A stretch of DNA of 64,000 nucleotides. It comes from Arthrobacter citreus (GTDB lineage Bacteria > Bacillota > Bacilli > Bacillales > Bacillaceae_G). Within the stretch, counting starts at the first letter, position 1. Every line of letters begins with the position of its first letter. The position numbers were made by a program, and so were the translations under genes. Positions 20,332-29,094 of this stretch are shown here, in pieces. Below the pieces are notes generated by a model. The model ran no database searches, was not told where the DNA came from, and saw only the letters and a program-made list of their open reading frames with translations. Location of the stretch: contig CP053688.1 of assembly GCA_013200995.1 (NCBI GenBank), positions 1,612,001 to 1,676,000 of the forward strand. The letters run 5' to 3'.

Positions 20332-21696
20332 TTACATAGAGTAAAATTGATCTATGTTTTCAATTAAAGAATCTAGTATTTGGATCCTCGTTCTGAGGAT
20401 TTGCTTTATTTTCATTTCATTTAACAAGTTTACAAACGCTTCTTTTGAAGGCAGAGTGAATTCGATCTGTAAAGCAGGCTCACACGTTTTTTTCTTTAAT
20501 AAGTCATCTAATACATGAATTATAGTGACTTGATGCTTTTCCTCTAACTCTGACCATCTACTTATATCTTCCCATGAAGGATTTGATTCGATATATAGTT
20601 GGCACCAGCCACTAGTAACTGGGAATCTTACATATCGTTCCATCCAATCGATCACTTGACGCGAATTGTTTAAAGAAAGGTGAGCAAGTGCTTCATACCC
20701 ATTTACCTTTCCATTCGATTGCTTTTCCAAATAATCCGTTACTAGGATTAATCCTTTATTAGGTGAAAGACATTTTATACTAAGATAAGAGCGCAATCCC
20801 GGATCTAATTGAGATTCATTATTCTGTTCCCATAAATCTTCAACCCAATTCATTGCATATGTTCCAATAGCTTCACCAATCATCACACAAATCATTTTTT
20901 TATCTTCAAGTGCTTCAAATTTAATTAGATATTTAAGTAATGTATCAAACAACTCTCCTTTATTAAAATTCAAAAGGGATTGTAAAGATACAGAATCTAG
21001 TTTTTTTCTATAAATTGTAAATTCGATTAACTTATCCATACCATTTTTTACATCTTCTAGAGTTGTTTCAGAAAATGAATCAAACCATTGCTTCCATCTT
21101 TGTGCTTTCAAACTCGAAACTTCTAAACCTCTAGTATTTAAAAAGTATTCTATTTGCCATTTTTCACTACCTACACAATTAAGTTCAGAGATTTTTTCTA
21201 AATAGTCAATAAACGAATCTGCAATATATGTAACTGTATCTTCTTCATGATCCCAATAGATCACGGGTTTCTCTTCACCTTCAACTAACATATCAAATGC
21301 ATAAACGTCACCATTTCCAGCCTGCGAAAATTCAAGTTTTCCTCTTAGATTCTTACCATAATCCTCTCCATCATATACCAATTCATCTGCTAAACTATCT
21401 AAGTTCTGAAGACTAGTAATATCCCAATTAATTTCTCCTGAAAAAATTTCAGAAAATCCTCTCGGAATCATTGTATCGTCTGAAAATGAATAATAAAAAG
21501 AGAGAGACTTTGATAAATTTAGAACGATCGATTTATATGATGGCGGTAATTTATAGCCTATCTCACTTTCTTTTTGATTCACTTCAACGATTGTTGCTTT
21601 TTCTCCTATCATTAAAGGATGCACTTTTCCATTATTACGCTCTATTTTATTAATTATAAAATCCCATTTTTTTAATAGTTTTTCATATCTGTCCAT
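20332..21696 (-). CDS. SMI1/KNR4 (SUKH) domain protein, 454 aa
   Basis: The N-terminal third (about residues 1-170) is a SUKH domain: EVNQKESEIGYKLPPSYKSI, then AGNGDVYAFDML and PVIYWDHEEDTV. The remaining 280 residues are helical, charged and unrecognised. SUKH proteins are often immunity proteins against nuclease or deaminase toxins, but stand-alone versions exist, and no toxin gene is visible. ATG overlaps the stop of the GNAT gene by one base (TAATG), so the two are translationally coupled. AAGGATG within the upstream gene serves as ribosome site. Confidence 0.75.
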   Translation of the reverse strand: MDRYEKLLKKWDFIINKIERNNGKVHPLMIGEKATIVEVNQKESEIGYKLPPSYKSIVLNLSKSLSFYYSFSDDTMIPRGFSEIFSGEINWDITSLQNLDSLADELVYDGEDYGKNLRGKLEFSQAGNGDVYAFDMLVEGEEKPVIYWDHEEDTVTYIADSFIDYLEKISELNCVGSEKWQIEYFLNTRGLEVSSLKAQRWKQWFDSFSETTLEDVKNGMDKLIEFTIYRKKLDSVSLQSLLNFNKGELFDTLLKYLIKFEALEDKKMICVMIGEAIGTYAMNWVEDLWEQNNESQLDPGLRSYLSIKCLSPNKGLILVTDYLEKQSNGKVNGYEALAHLSLNNSRQVIDWMERYVRFPVTSGWCQLYIESNPSWEDISRWSELEEKHQVTIIHVLDDLLKKKTCEPALQIEFTLPSKEAFVNLLNEMKIKQILRTRIQILDSLIENIDQFYSM

Positions 21697-22226
21697 TAAA
21701 AATCAACATCCTTATTTTTTTCACCTATAAATAATTTAGCCATATTGTATTCATCAAAGCTTGTCCCATTAATTATAATAGAATTTCTTTTACTCCCTTC
21801 AATTTCAAACCCCATCTTTGTATATAAAGCTATTCCTGCTTTATTTTCCGTCACAACAGTCAACTCTAATCTTTGGATTTTATGAATAGCCACCCAATCT
21901 TCTAAACTATGAAATAACTTGGTACCAATTCCTTTACCTGTGTATTCTTTTAAAATTCCAATTACAAGATAAGCGCAATGTTTTTTTCTTATTGCATGAT
22001 TTCCAATCACAAACAAATAACCGACTAGCTTTCCTGAACTCTCCTCAGCAACAAGTACTGTTGAATGAGGTGATTTTTCTATAATCGCTAGTTGTTTACG
22101 TTGTCCCTCAATTGTAATGTTTCTTTCACCAGCGCCATAAAGCATAAATTCAGACTGATTTTCGACTTCTTTAATTAATTGTACAAATTGTTCTGTATCA
22201 TCTAGATTAACTTCTCGTATATTCAT
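21696..22226 (-). CDS. GNAT N-acetyltransferase
   Basis: 176 residues with the GNAT fold: beta-strand HCAYLVIGILKEYTGKGIGT holds the acetyl-CoA pyrophosphate loop (Tx-GKGIG) near residue 105, and ALYTKMGFEIEG is the C-terminal motif B. Resembles RimI/SpeG-like small acetyltransferases with unknown substrate. ATG 22226 has GGTGGGGAAATTA upstream; the extension to 22262 is unsupported. First gene of a coupled pair with the SUKH protein. Confidence 0.88.
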   Translation of the reverse strand: MNIREVNLDDTEQFVQLIKEVENQSEFMLYGAGERNITIEGQRKQLAIIEKSPHSTVLVAEESSGKLVGYLFVIGNHAIRKKHCAYLVIGILKEYTGKGIGTKLFHSLEDWVAIHKIQRLELTVVTENKAGIALYTKMGFEIEGSKRNSIIINGTSFDEYNMAKLFIGEKNKDVDF

Positions 22227-22439
22227 TAATTTCCCCACCTTAAACAGTGCTTTTCTATTCACTTTAATTTAGAATACTCTAATTTTATCATTCACTATAT
22301 TAAAAAAGGCTATCGAAACAGACTTTTTTCTATATTAAATACATTTTTTCACATCTTAAAATCTAATTTTAAATATTTAAACTAAAATAAAATAGGAAAA
22401 CACTTGCCTCAAATTTATGAAAGTATATGTTTATTGTTA

Positions 22440-22473
22440 AAAAAAGGATCTTCTTAATATAAGAAGATCCTTA
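22440..22473 (-). terminator. Terminator below the 22505 remnant
   Basis: AAGGATCTTCTT (22444-22455) pairs perfectly with AAGAAGATCCTT (22461-22472); T run on the minus strand. Confidence 0.85.
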
Positions 22474-22504
22474 AATGCCTTTCAATTGTAATTATTCAAC
22501 AATA

Positions 22505-22747
22505 TTAAATTGTAGTCGCAATAAATACTGTATAAATAGCACTTTGTGTTATTTGAGGTGCAATAAACAACGAAATAGCATTATTTCTGGAAACCGGATT
22601 TCCAGAAATTGTACTAGTCCAATTGACAGTAGCTGTTGCTGTAGCTGGACTAGGATTGAATATCGTTACAGGCTGTGGACCTACATCATTTGGTGTTATA
22701 AAAAATATAATTGTTTCAGTTAAGCTATTTGAATTGATTTTAAAATA
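22505..22747 (-). pseudogene. Open frame lacking a start, probable gene remnant
   Basis: An 80-codon frame ends at TAA 22505 just before a strong terminator and codes for a beta-rich, Thr/Ser/Asn-rich segment (NPSPATATATVNWTSTISGN; ending IYTVFIATTI) that looks like the outer domain of an exported or spore-surface protein. It has no start codon: a TAA closes it at 22748. An ATG at 22776 with a good AGGAGG opens only seven codons in another frame. More than one indel would be needed to join them. Family unknown. Confidence 0.5.
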
Positions 22748-22779
22748 TTACTTTAAACTTTTTTTAAAATAAACATAAA

Positions 22780-22806
22780 GACCACCTCCTAAGAAAAGAG
22801 GTGGTC
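22780..22806 (-). other. Hairpin GACCACCTC/GAGGTGGTC covering a ribosome-site-like AGGAGG
   Basis: A 9-bp perfect inverted repeat. On the minus strand its 3' arm contains the AGGAGGTGG upstream of ATG 22776, so it either is a terminator of upstream transcription or would hide that ribosome site. Confidence 0.5.
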
Positions 22807-22972
22807 ATAAGAAGAAAGGATTAATGGTAACCCATTTTTAGTAGCTAAGCTACGCTATGGGAGGAGTTCGTTTACGTTCGTTCGTCATTCGTTACACGTA
22901 AGGAAAGTAACCTGTAACTCTTCATCCGTTTGCTTATCGACCAATTTGATAGATCCATTTTTTATCTTCTTA

Positions 22973-23003
22973 TCCTCACAGGAAAGTCTCATTCCTGTGA
23001 GGA
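22973..23003 (-). other. 12-bp inverted repeat after the 170-aa gene
   Basis: TCCTCACAGGAA and its exact complement lie two bases beyond the stop codon at 23005. The minus-strand tail is A-rich, not T-rich, so an intrinsic terminator is not certain. Confidence 0.5.
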
Positions 23004-23004
23004 A

Positions 23005-23517
23005 TTAATAATAATCTGTTCCATCAAATGGAATATTTATTGTAAAGTTTTTTGCATCAATTAATCCTGATAGACGCGTTACTTTTCGTTCTAATTTCAA
23101 TGCTTTCATTCGATACTCTTCTGGGTCGAAATATAGCTTCTCTACAATTATATTTTCAGACCCATACATCGGTTGAATACGTTCCTTCTTGGATGCAAAG
23201 CTTTTACATAGTTGTACTTCAGCACGTAATTGTTTTGCATACTCAATCGCTTCAGTAATTGACATCTCTTCATTTTCAATGGAAATTGTATTTTCTACAT
23301 TTGCTTTTTGCATCAAGAAATCCAATTTTCTAAAATCAGCACGAACCTTTGATAATTCATTTTCAATTTTAATCAGATCACGCACTAAAACTGGAATAGG
23401 ATGGTTCTTTTCTACTTCAACAGTTGAATTTTCTTCAAGTTCTTCAATTAATTCACGAATTCTTTTCGAAAGAATATGTCTAATATTTAAAGCCTCAGCA
23501 AGTGTAATTTGATTCAT
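23005..23517 (-). CDS. Coiled-coil protein, DIP1984/septicolysin-like
   Basis: 170 residues, strongly helical and charged. The order LAEALNIRHILSKRIRELIE, a central turn, then ITEAIEYAKQLRAEVQLCKS and a final coil (LKLERKVTRLSGLIDAKN) recalls the DIP1984 family of unknown function. AAGGAGCATCGT precedes the ATG. Cytoplasmic, no signal. The family call is from the motif order only and no catalytic site is evident. Confidence 0.6.
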   Translation of the reverse strand: MNQITLAEALNIRHILSKRIRELIEELEENSTVEVEKNHPIPVLVRDLIKIENELSKVRADFRKLDFLMQKANVENTISIENEEMSITEAIEYAKQLRAEVQLCKSFASKKERIQPMYGSENIIVEKLYFDPEEYRMKALKLERKVTRLSGLIDAKNFTINIPFDGTDYY

Positions 23518-23633
23518 ACGATGCTCCTTGGATTCTAAATTTGCAAGATAACTAGTTTAGTATATAGAAAATTAATATAATTTAAAAGTGAAAAATCACA
23601 GTTATTCTAAACTTTTAATAAACGAGTCTTAAA

Positions 23634-23990
23634 TTAATTACTTGCTAAAATTAACTTTTGAGTTTTAGGATTATAAATTTTATAACTAATTTCTACATTA
23701 TGATCCTTTGTAACTGTCACTTTACAATAATAAGGAATGGACTTTCCATACGCATCTAGCTTAGGTATATTTCTGAAGCTAAATACTTCATCCGAATCGA
23801 GCATATTAAAATCCGCTTCAGCTGTACGACTAGATGAATCAATTTATATATCATTTCCACTACATCATTTGTTTTAATACAATAAATTTCAAGTTTGGTA
23901 GAGTACTAGCTAAAAGGAAACCACCTAATACTATACCTAGAATACTTCTACACACATTGCTGAATGTAAAATGACTATTATTCCAAATAT
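23634..23990 (-). pseudogene. Decayed gene for a small membrane or exported protein
   Basis: Two coding pieces in shifted frames: FSNVCRSILGIVLGGFLLAS, a membrane segment, and a C-terminal piece (DEVFSFRNIPKLDAYGKSIP; KVTVTKDHNVEISYKIYNPK) ending at TAA 23634. Stops and frame shifts separate them, and no ribosome site or start belongs to the second piece. The parent family is not recognised. Confidence 0.5.
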
Positions 23991-24223
23991 GAGCATGAAA
24001 TAATATGTAGTCACATTTTTCACTTTCTAATTTTTTAGTTCCTGACTTGTTTTAAACAAGAGATAAACTTATTTAAATTTTTCGTCTGTTACAGTCTTCA
24101 TTTGGAAGCTGCGCCTAAACAGCGAAATAAGAAGTAAAAATTAGAATGAAGGCATATACTTTGTTGTTCATTTTTTTCACATCAGCATTTACACTAGAAT
24201 TAGCAATGAAAGGATGTGTTTAG
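23850..24223. other. Spacer between remnant and M48-like gene
   Basis: Apart from the membrane-segment part of the remnant above, I saw no gene, terminator or promoter that I can support in this AT-rich stretch. Confidence 0.3.
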
Positions 24224-25210
24224 TTGAATCATTTTCGTTTTCTCTTCACGGTGCCTGGGGTGGTCTTCTTTTTGTTGATTTGCACCGGTCTCAGTCTGTT
24301 CATCGGAACCCTTTTTATTTTCCTGCTTCATATTCTACTTGAAACGTTCATTTTTCACTTGGGGTATGCGACACTTGCGCTTTTTTTACTTGGTTCACTA
24401 CCAGCTTTTGGCATAATGTATTCAATTTTTAGCGTAGTTGCAGCTCTATTCTCACCGCTAGTTCAAGAAAAAAAGTTCATTCCAGGGTTCTCTATTGATT
24501 TAACTAGTTACCCCATTTTGCAAACATTGATCCAAGATGTATCAAAAGAGATGCAAAAAGAAACACCTGGCACATTTATTTTGCATCCGATGTCGTCAAT
24601 TTTTGTTGCATCTGGTGCATTCACCTTTTTTAATGGAACGAGGAAAGGAACAATTTGTTGTATTGGTTATCCCTTGTTAACATCTTGCACAAGAGATGAA
24701 CTACGTGCCCTGTTAATCCGCGAATTCGCACGAATGGCCGAACAAAAACGAAATCGTTCGACGTCAAATACACTCGTGAAGCAGATCGCAGTCACTTACT
24801 CTAGTTATCTTTTTACTGCTTCCCGTCGGAAGCTAGGACTCATTCTATTCCCATTACGTCTGCCGATTATATTGATGAAATCGTACAATCGTCAGCTTAA
24901 TCACATTCAATCAGAAATGTTACAAAAAACTAATGTAGATACTGATTCGTTTCTAAAAAATTTCATCGGTGAAGTTAGTGCACGGGAGATTGAGAACAAA
25001 ATAGTACATCTTCGCCAAGCAGTTGATGCTACTATCGAAGAAAAACTCACGAATCAACTAGCGCACGGGCTTGTAACAGATGAAAACCTATACACATTCT
25101 ATTTCGATCAGCCGTCCGCAGCCGCTGATAACTCTTCCTCGATTCTAAAACGATCGGATCACTTGGAACGAGCACTTTCCAAACAATACATTGCAGTTTC
25201 AGCAAGATAA
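24224..25210 (+). CDS. M48-like membrane protein lacking the HExxH zinc motif
   Basis: 328 residues. Two hydrophobic N-terminal regions (about 9-37 and 44-77) precede a domain that follows the M48 layout: SIFVASGAFTFFNGTRKGTI, then IGYPLLTSCTRDELRALLIR. At the place of HExxH the protein reads REFAR (residues 166-170), so both zinc His are gone while Glu167 remains. It is probably an inactive homologue. The gene is clearly richer in G+C than its surroundings (30 of 60 bases at 24241-24300), suggesting transfer. TTG 24224 has AAAGGATG 8-9 bases upstream. Own terminator. Confidence 0.65.
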   Translation: MNHFRFLFTVPGVVFFLLICTGLSLFIGTLFIFLLHILLETFIFHLGYATLALFLLGSLPAFGIMYSIFSVVAALFSPLVQEKKFIPGFSIDLTSYPILQTLIQDVSKEMQKETPGTFILHPMSSIFVASGAFTFFNGTRKGTICCIGYPLLTSCTRDELRALLIREFARMAEQKRNRSTSNTLVKQIAVTYSSYLFTASRRKLGLILFPLRLPIILMKSYNRQLNHIQSEMLQKTNVDTDSFLKNFIGEVSAREIENKIVHLRQAVDATIEEKLTNQLAHGLVTDENLYTFYFDQPSAAADNSSSILKRSDHLERALSKQYIAVSAR

Positions 25211-25223
25211 AAGAGTTAGAAAA

Positions 25224-25250
25224 TCGAGCCTAAAACCGGCTCTTTTTTTG
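25224..25250 (+). terminator. Terminator of the M48-like gene
   Basis: GAGCC/GGCTC stem with seven T. Confidence 0.8.
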
Positions 25251-25404
25251 ACTCGTTTTCTTCATTTTTGTTCATTAACTCAGTTAAGCCACTCTTCTTT
25301 TGTTACTTCAACGTCTAACACAAATTTTATCCAATTTAATTTGAATAGTTAGTCTAATTTCCATTACAATTAAGAATATTAAACTGATCCGAGGAGTGTT
25401 TAAA

Positions 25405-26613
25405 ATGGCACGTGTTTTATTTATTAACGGTGGCTCAGAAGGCCACATCAACCCAACAATTGGAGTTGTTCAAGAGCTTATTTCACGTGGTGAAGAAATT
25501 GTATACATAACTACAGAGTCCTTTAGAGAACGAATTGAAAAAACTGGTGCGATTGTTCGAACTTTTGATGAACTAAAGTTTATAAAAGCCTTTCTATCAG
25601 GTGGCAGAAATTATTTACTCGAAAGAATCAATGGACTATTACATACTGCAGAAATAGTCATTCCTAGCATTCTTGAACAAATTAATGGAGAGCATTTTGA
25701 TTACATCATCCATGATTCTATGTTTGGTTGTGGAAATATACTTGCCCAAATCCTCCAACTTCCAGCAATTAGTTCTTGTACTACTTTTGCACAGACTAAA
25801 GAATCTTTCGATAAAATGTTGGAAGAGGAATCAATCAAAATTCCAAGTGAAATATTACATCAGATAGAAGCCGAATTTAAAAACTTAAAATTAAAGATTA
25901 AGAATAATTATGGTGTAGAAATCAACTCTCAATATGAAGTTTTTTGTAATCCCGCTCCTCTTACAATCGTATACACAACTAAAGAGTTCCAGCCAAATGG
26001 GAATTCTTTTGATCGATCTTTTAGCTTTGTCGGACCATCAGTCACTTCACGAGTACAAAACACTGATTTTGATCTTGCTGCGATTAAGAGTAAAAATCCA
26101 ATCTATATTTCATTTGGAACTGTTTTTAACCGTGCTATTGATTTTTATAAACTTTGTTTTGAAGCATTCGGTAATAGTGAACATTTCATTCTGCTATCAA
26201 TTGGCTACCACACTAACGTTTCAGATTTAGGTGAAATCCCTGAAAACTTCATTGTAAAACAATATGTACCACAAATCGAAGTGTTAAAAAATACTAAATT
26301 ATTTATTTCGCACGGCGGAATGAATAGCACAAGTGAAAGTCTTTATTACGGAGTTCCATTAATCGTTATCCCACAAGGTGCCGATCAGCCACTTATAGCA
26401 AAGCAAATAGATAATATCGGAGCTGGTATTCATTTAGAAATGCAAAACTTAACACCAATTCAACTACGTAATGCCGCTGATCAAGTGCTAAATAACGCTT
26501 CATATCATAAAGAGGTCACTACTATAAGTGAATCTTTTAAAAAAGCAGGTGGTTATCGCCAAGCTGTTACTGAGATTTTACAATTTTATAGTCACTACAC
26601 AAGTAAAAATTAA
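25405..26613 (+). CDS. GT1 (MGT/YjiC-like) glycosyltransferase
   Basis: A 402-residue UDP-sugar glycosyltransferase of the macrolide-glycosyltransferase type, GT-B fold. The N-terminal acceptor domain starts VLFINGGSEGHINPT with a conserved His; the C-terminal donor site shows IYISFGTVF and ISHGGMNSTSE with His303, then PLIVIPQGADQPLIA. B. subtilis YjiC is a close type and glycosylates flavonoids and macrolides. GAGGAG precedes ATG 25405 by 8 bases. Cytoplasmic, single gene; likely detoxification of aglycones, natural acceptor unknown. Confidence 0.9.
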   Translation: MARVLFINGGSEGHINPTIGVVQELISRGEEIVYITTESFRERIEKTGAIVRTFDELKFIKAFLSGGRNYLLERINGLLHTAEIVIPSILEQINGEHFDYIIHDSMFGCGNILAQILQLPAISSCTTFAQTKESFDKMLEEESIKIPSEILHQIEAEFKNLKLKIKNNYGVEINSQYEVFCNPAPLTIVYTTKEFQPNGNSFDRSFSFVGPSVTSRVQNTDFDLAAIKSKNPIYISFGTVFNRAIDFYKLCFEAFGNSEHFILLSIGYHTNVSDLGEIPENFIVKQYVPQIEVLKNTKLFISHGGMNSTSESLYYGVPLIVIPQGADQPLIAKQIDNIGAGIHLEMQNLTPIQLRNAADQVLNNASYHKEVTTISESFKKAGGYRQAVTEILQFYSHYTSKN

Positions 26614-26965
26614 TATTCTAGAAGTATCATCAACACAATTTCATTCATAATTTTCATATCTTATCTATACAAAAAAATCTACAAAGATATTTTTTATCTT
26701 AGTAGATTTTTTCATATTTTTTCATTTTCTAATCTAGCTTTTTACTAATACTTTTTAAAGGACCACTCTCAACTATATTTCGACCAAAGCCACTTCCAAA
26801 TTGGAATATTTGCTTTGATTTTACCGCCTAATTGATAGATTTTTAGTAGATTTCTTCAATATTTTAGTCGGTTTAGATAGATTGGGAATGCTCGTACTTA
26901 TTTCCCGTTTTTTGAGTGCTTATTTTACCTAAAATTCCCTTTTACATTTTACTTGAACCTTGACG
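26614..26965. other. Intergenic region with one terminator
   Basis: Contains the hairpin at 26671-26713. The rest, to the AlkD-like stop, has no open frame with a ribosome site on either strand. Confidence 0.5.
26671..26713 (+). terminator. Terminator of the glycosyltransferase gene
   Basis: AATCTAC/GTAGATT stem flanked by A and T runs, able to act both ways. Confidence 0.75.
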
Positions 26966-27673
26966 TCAACATCTTACATATTTACGCTTAAAACCAAGTA
27001 ATCCTTTATCCAAATCCTTTTGAATTTTTTCAGAGCAAAGTAAAATATTACTTTTTTTCTTATCCTTTTTGATTTCGACTGGCCCTACTTCATTAGCGAT
27101 TTCAACTGCTTTTTCATGTTGAGGTACATAAGAGATTGCGACTGTATACATAAAGTTATTCATTGCAGATTTTGTTCGTTCAGGAGATGTGTGAATTGTA
27201 TTTTTTACTTGTTCTAGCATGGCTGAAATCTTACTTGAGCTAAATTCGGTGTCTGAACGATTTCCTAATAGCCAACAGTAACAACTCCAACCTGCTGACA
27301 TTTTGAGCTCATCACCACTTGCAATCCATTTATCAGCAACATCTTGTGCAATATCAGCTTCAGCTAATGTTACTGAAACTACATAATCGGAAAGCATGAA
27401 GAAATATGCACCATCAATCCAGCGGTCAAAATCAGTTTCTGTCATTTTCATCGGATCAGCGATAATTCCTGCAAAATACATAGCATCATAATTACCGGTT
27501 GAGTATAATTGGTCAGCTAACAGCTGATTTTTTTTTATTTTTTTAGCAATAGGTTTCATTGCCCCAGTAGCTACTCCAAAAAGTGGCTCTCGTGCACCAT
27601 TACTAATGTATGTTTTTTTAGTTCTTTCCTTACCAAGTGCTTCTAGCTCCTGCATTACCGTTTCAAATTCCAT
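26966..27673 (-). CDS. DNA alkylation repair protein (AlkD-like)
   Basis: 235 residues of an all-helical HEAT-like repeat protein of the AlkC/AlkD superfamily, glycosylases removing bulky or cationic alkylated bases. Blocks visible are SNGAREPLFGVATGAMKPIA, the YDAMYFAGIIADP helix and the conserved WDxxD-type region WIDGAYFFMLSDYVV. ATG 27673 has AAAGGAAG upstream; the frame to 27697 overlaps it. The C-terminus is very Lys-rich, which suits DNA binding. Single gene. Confidence 0.85.
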   Translation of the reverse strand: MEFETVMQELEALGKERTKKTYISNGAREPLFGVATGAMKPIAKKIKKNQLLADQLYSTGNYDAMYFAGIIADPMKMTETDFDRWIDGAYFFMLSDYVVSVTLAEADIAQDVADKWIASGDELKMSAGWSCYCWLLGNRSDTEFSSSKISAMLEQVKNTIHTSPERTKSAMNNFMYTVAISYVPQHEKAVEIANEVGPVEIKKDKKKSNILLCSEKIQKDLDKGLLGFKRKYVRC

Positions 27674-27798
27674 CAATTTACACTTCCTTTCAATCATTTA
27701 TGATCCTTTTTGTACTTCACAATGGTACTAATCTAAAGAAATCCTTAAATCGATTATATCAATTCTTATGCAATCATACTGTTAAACCTTTTAGAACA

Positions 27799-27826
27799 TA
27801 AAAAAAGAGCCACTATAGTAACTCAT
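27799..27826 (-). terminator. Terminator of the 27854 gene
   Basis: GAGTTAC/GTGGCTC stem with two G-T pairs, then seven T on the minus strand. Confidence 0.7.
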
Positions 27827-27853
27827 TGAGTAGAAAAAAACTTTATTTCAAAT

Positions 27854-28279
27854 TTAAAACTCAGTATATTTTATAATTTTCTTTATTGATTCAGCATTGT
27901 CAATATTTACACTTCTAAAACCATTAAATCCATTTAATTTAATTATGGCTCCACTTTTTGTAAACCAAAGTAATGAACTATATTCAACTGATTGATCTAC
28001 TGGACTTTTAAAACTAAGTTGAATATCATATTTAGCTAAATCAACAGTTGGATGGTCAATTATTTTACTATACAAAAATATTTCTTCTAATTGATTTATT
28101 CCTGATTGACGTTCGATATACATGGGTTTAAAACTGATTTCATTTTTTCCAAATTTTGTATAGTTATAACCAATCCATATCTCGTTGTTTGATTTAATAT
28201 TCATTCTTTCGTAATAAAAACCAGCTAAGAACATTGCAGAAACTGTAACAATAATCAAAATTATATATGGTTTTTTCAA
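27854..28279 (-). CDS. Membrane-anchored protein, unknown
   Basis: 141 residues: a signal anchor (residues 4-22) and an outer domain of about 115 residues with beta-like pattern (IWIGYNYTKFGKNEISFKPM; SLLWFTKSGAIIKLNGFNGF). TTG 28279 has GGAGGG 8 bases upstream; the longer frame is not supported. No family recognised. One of three exported unknowns in a row on this strand. Confidence 0.6.
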   Translation of the reverse strand: MKKPYIILIIVTVSAMFLAGFYYERMNIKSNNEIWIGYNYTKFGKNEISFKPMYIERQSGINQLEEIFLYSKIIDHPTVDLAKYDIQLSFKSPVDQSVEYSSLLWFTKSGAIIKLNGFNGFRSVNIDNAESIKKIIKYTEF

Positions 28280-28451
28280 AATATAGTCCCTCCGAATAAA
28301 AGATCTACCCGCTACAAATATAACCATATTTTACCATTTTTGTTAGGAGATTAGTATAATAAAAACGTTTTTGAATCAATTTAATTTTATGAATTGGGGG
28401 ACTACAAAGTTTAAAAGATTTTATGAAATTCTCGTATAATATATTTCAATT

Positions 28452-29054
28452 TTAATGAATAAAGTAGTTAATACTTTTACCATTCTGATCTAAATAAGCT
28501 ACATTATAGTAATCTTTAATAGGCGTATTCTTTTCTATTTTTTTAAATAAATAAAAAAAAGACTTTTGAGGTACGATTAATTTCACATTTTCATTTTCTT
28601 GAATATTACTTTCACTTGTAAACTGCTTTTTAGATACTATAATCGATTTAATTTTTCCATTTTCATTTTCACCTTCAAATACCCCGTAGTTACCTTTATT
28701 TGTTTTAATTTTCCTTGATCTGAACCAATTATTTTTTTCGACTGTACCATATGTACAACTTTTTATTTGAAATTTATGATTCATGCCTTCTTCTAATTTA
28801 CAAAATCCCTCGTCAATATTGTTGACCGTCACAAATGCAATTGCTGTATCTGTTTTAGAAATCTTTTGAACTGCTCGAACGGTAAATGAATCATCATTTT
28901 GATTCCAATTTGAAATGATTTCACTTAAGTTTTTTGCATGAAGTGAAATATTGTATTTTTCATTATATCGCATAGATTTTATTTTTTGATAAGACAATAT
29001 TCCGGCCAGTATTATAAAAAATAGTATAAAAAGTGTAATAATCTTTTTTTTCAT
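28452..29054 (-). CDS. Membrane-anchored protein, unknown
   Basis: 200 residues with an N-terminal anchor (residues 5-22, IITLFILFFIILAGILSY) and a Lys/Asn-rich outer part. AAAGGGGAGAAA precedes the ATG. No lipobox and no recognised domain. It lies 40 bases below the lipoprotein gene and may be co-transcribed with it. Confidence 0.62.
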   Translation of the reverse strand: MKKKIITLFILFFIILAGILSYQKIKSMRYNEKYNISLHAKNLSEIISNWNQNDDSFTVRAVQKISKTDTAIAFVTVNNIDEGFCKLEEGMNHKFQIKSCTYGTVEKNNWFRSRKIKTNKGNYGVFEGENENGKIKSIIVSKKQFTSESNIQENENVKLIVPQKSFFYLFKKIEKNTPIKDYYNVAYLDQNGKSINYFIH

Positions 29055-29094
29055 TTTCTCCCCTTTTCAAAAGATACTCTTTTTGATTTAAGAT

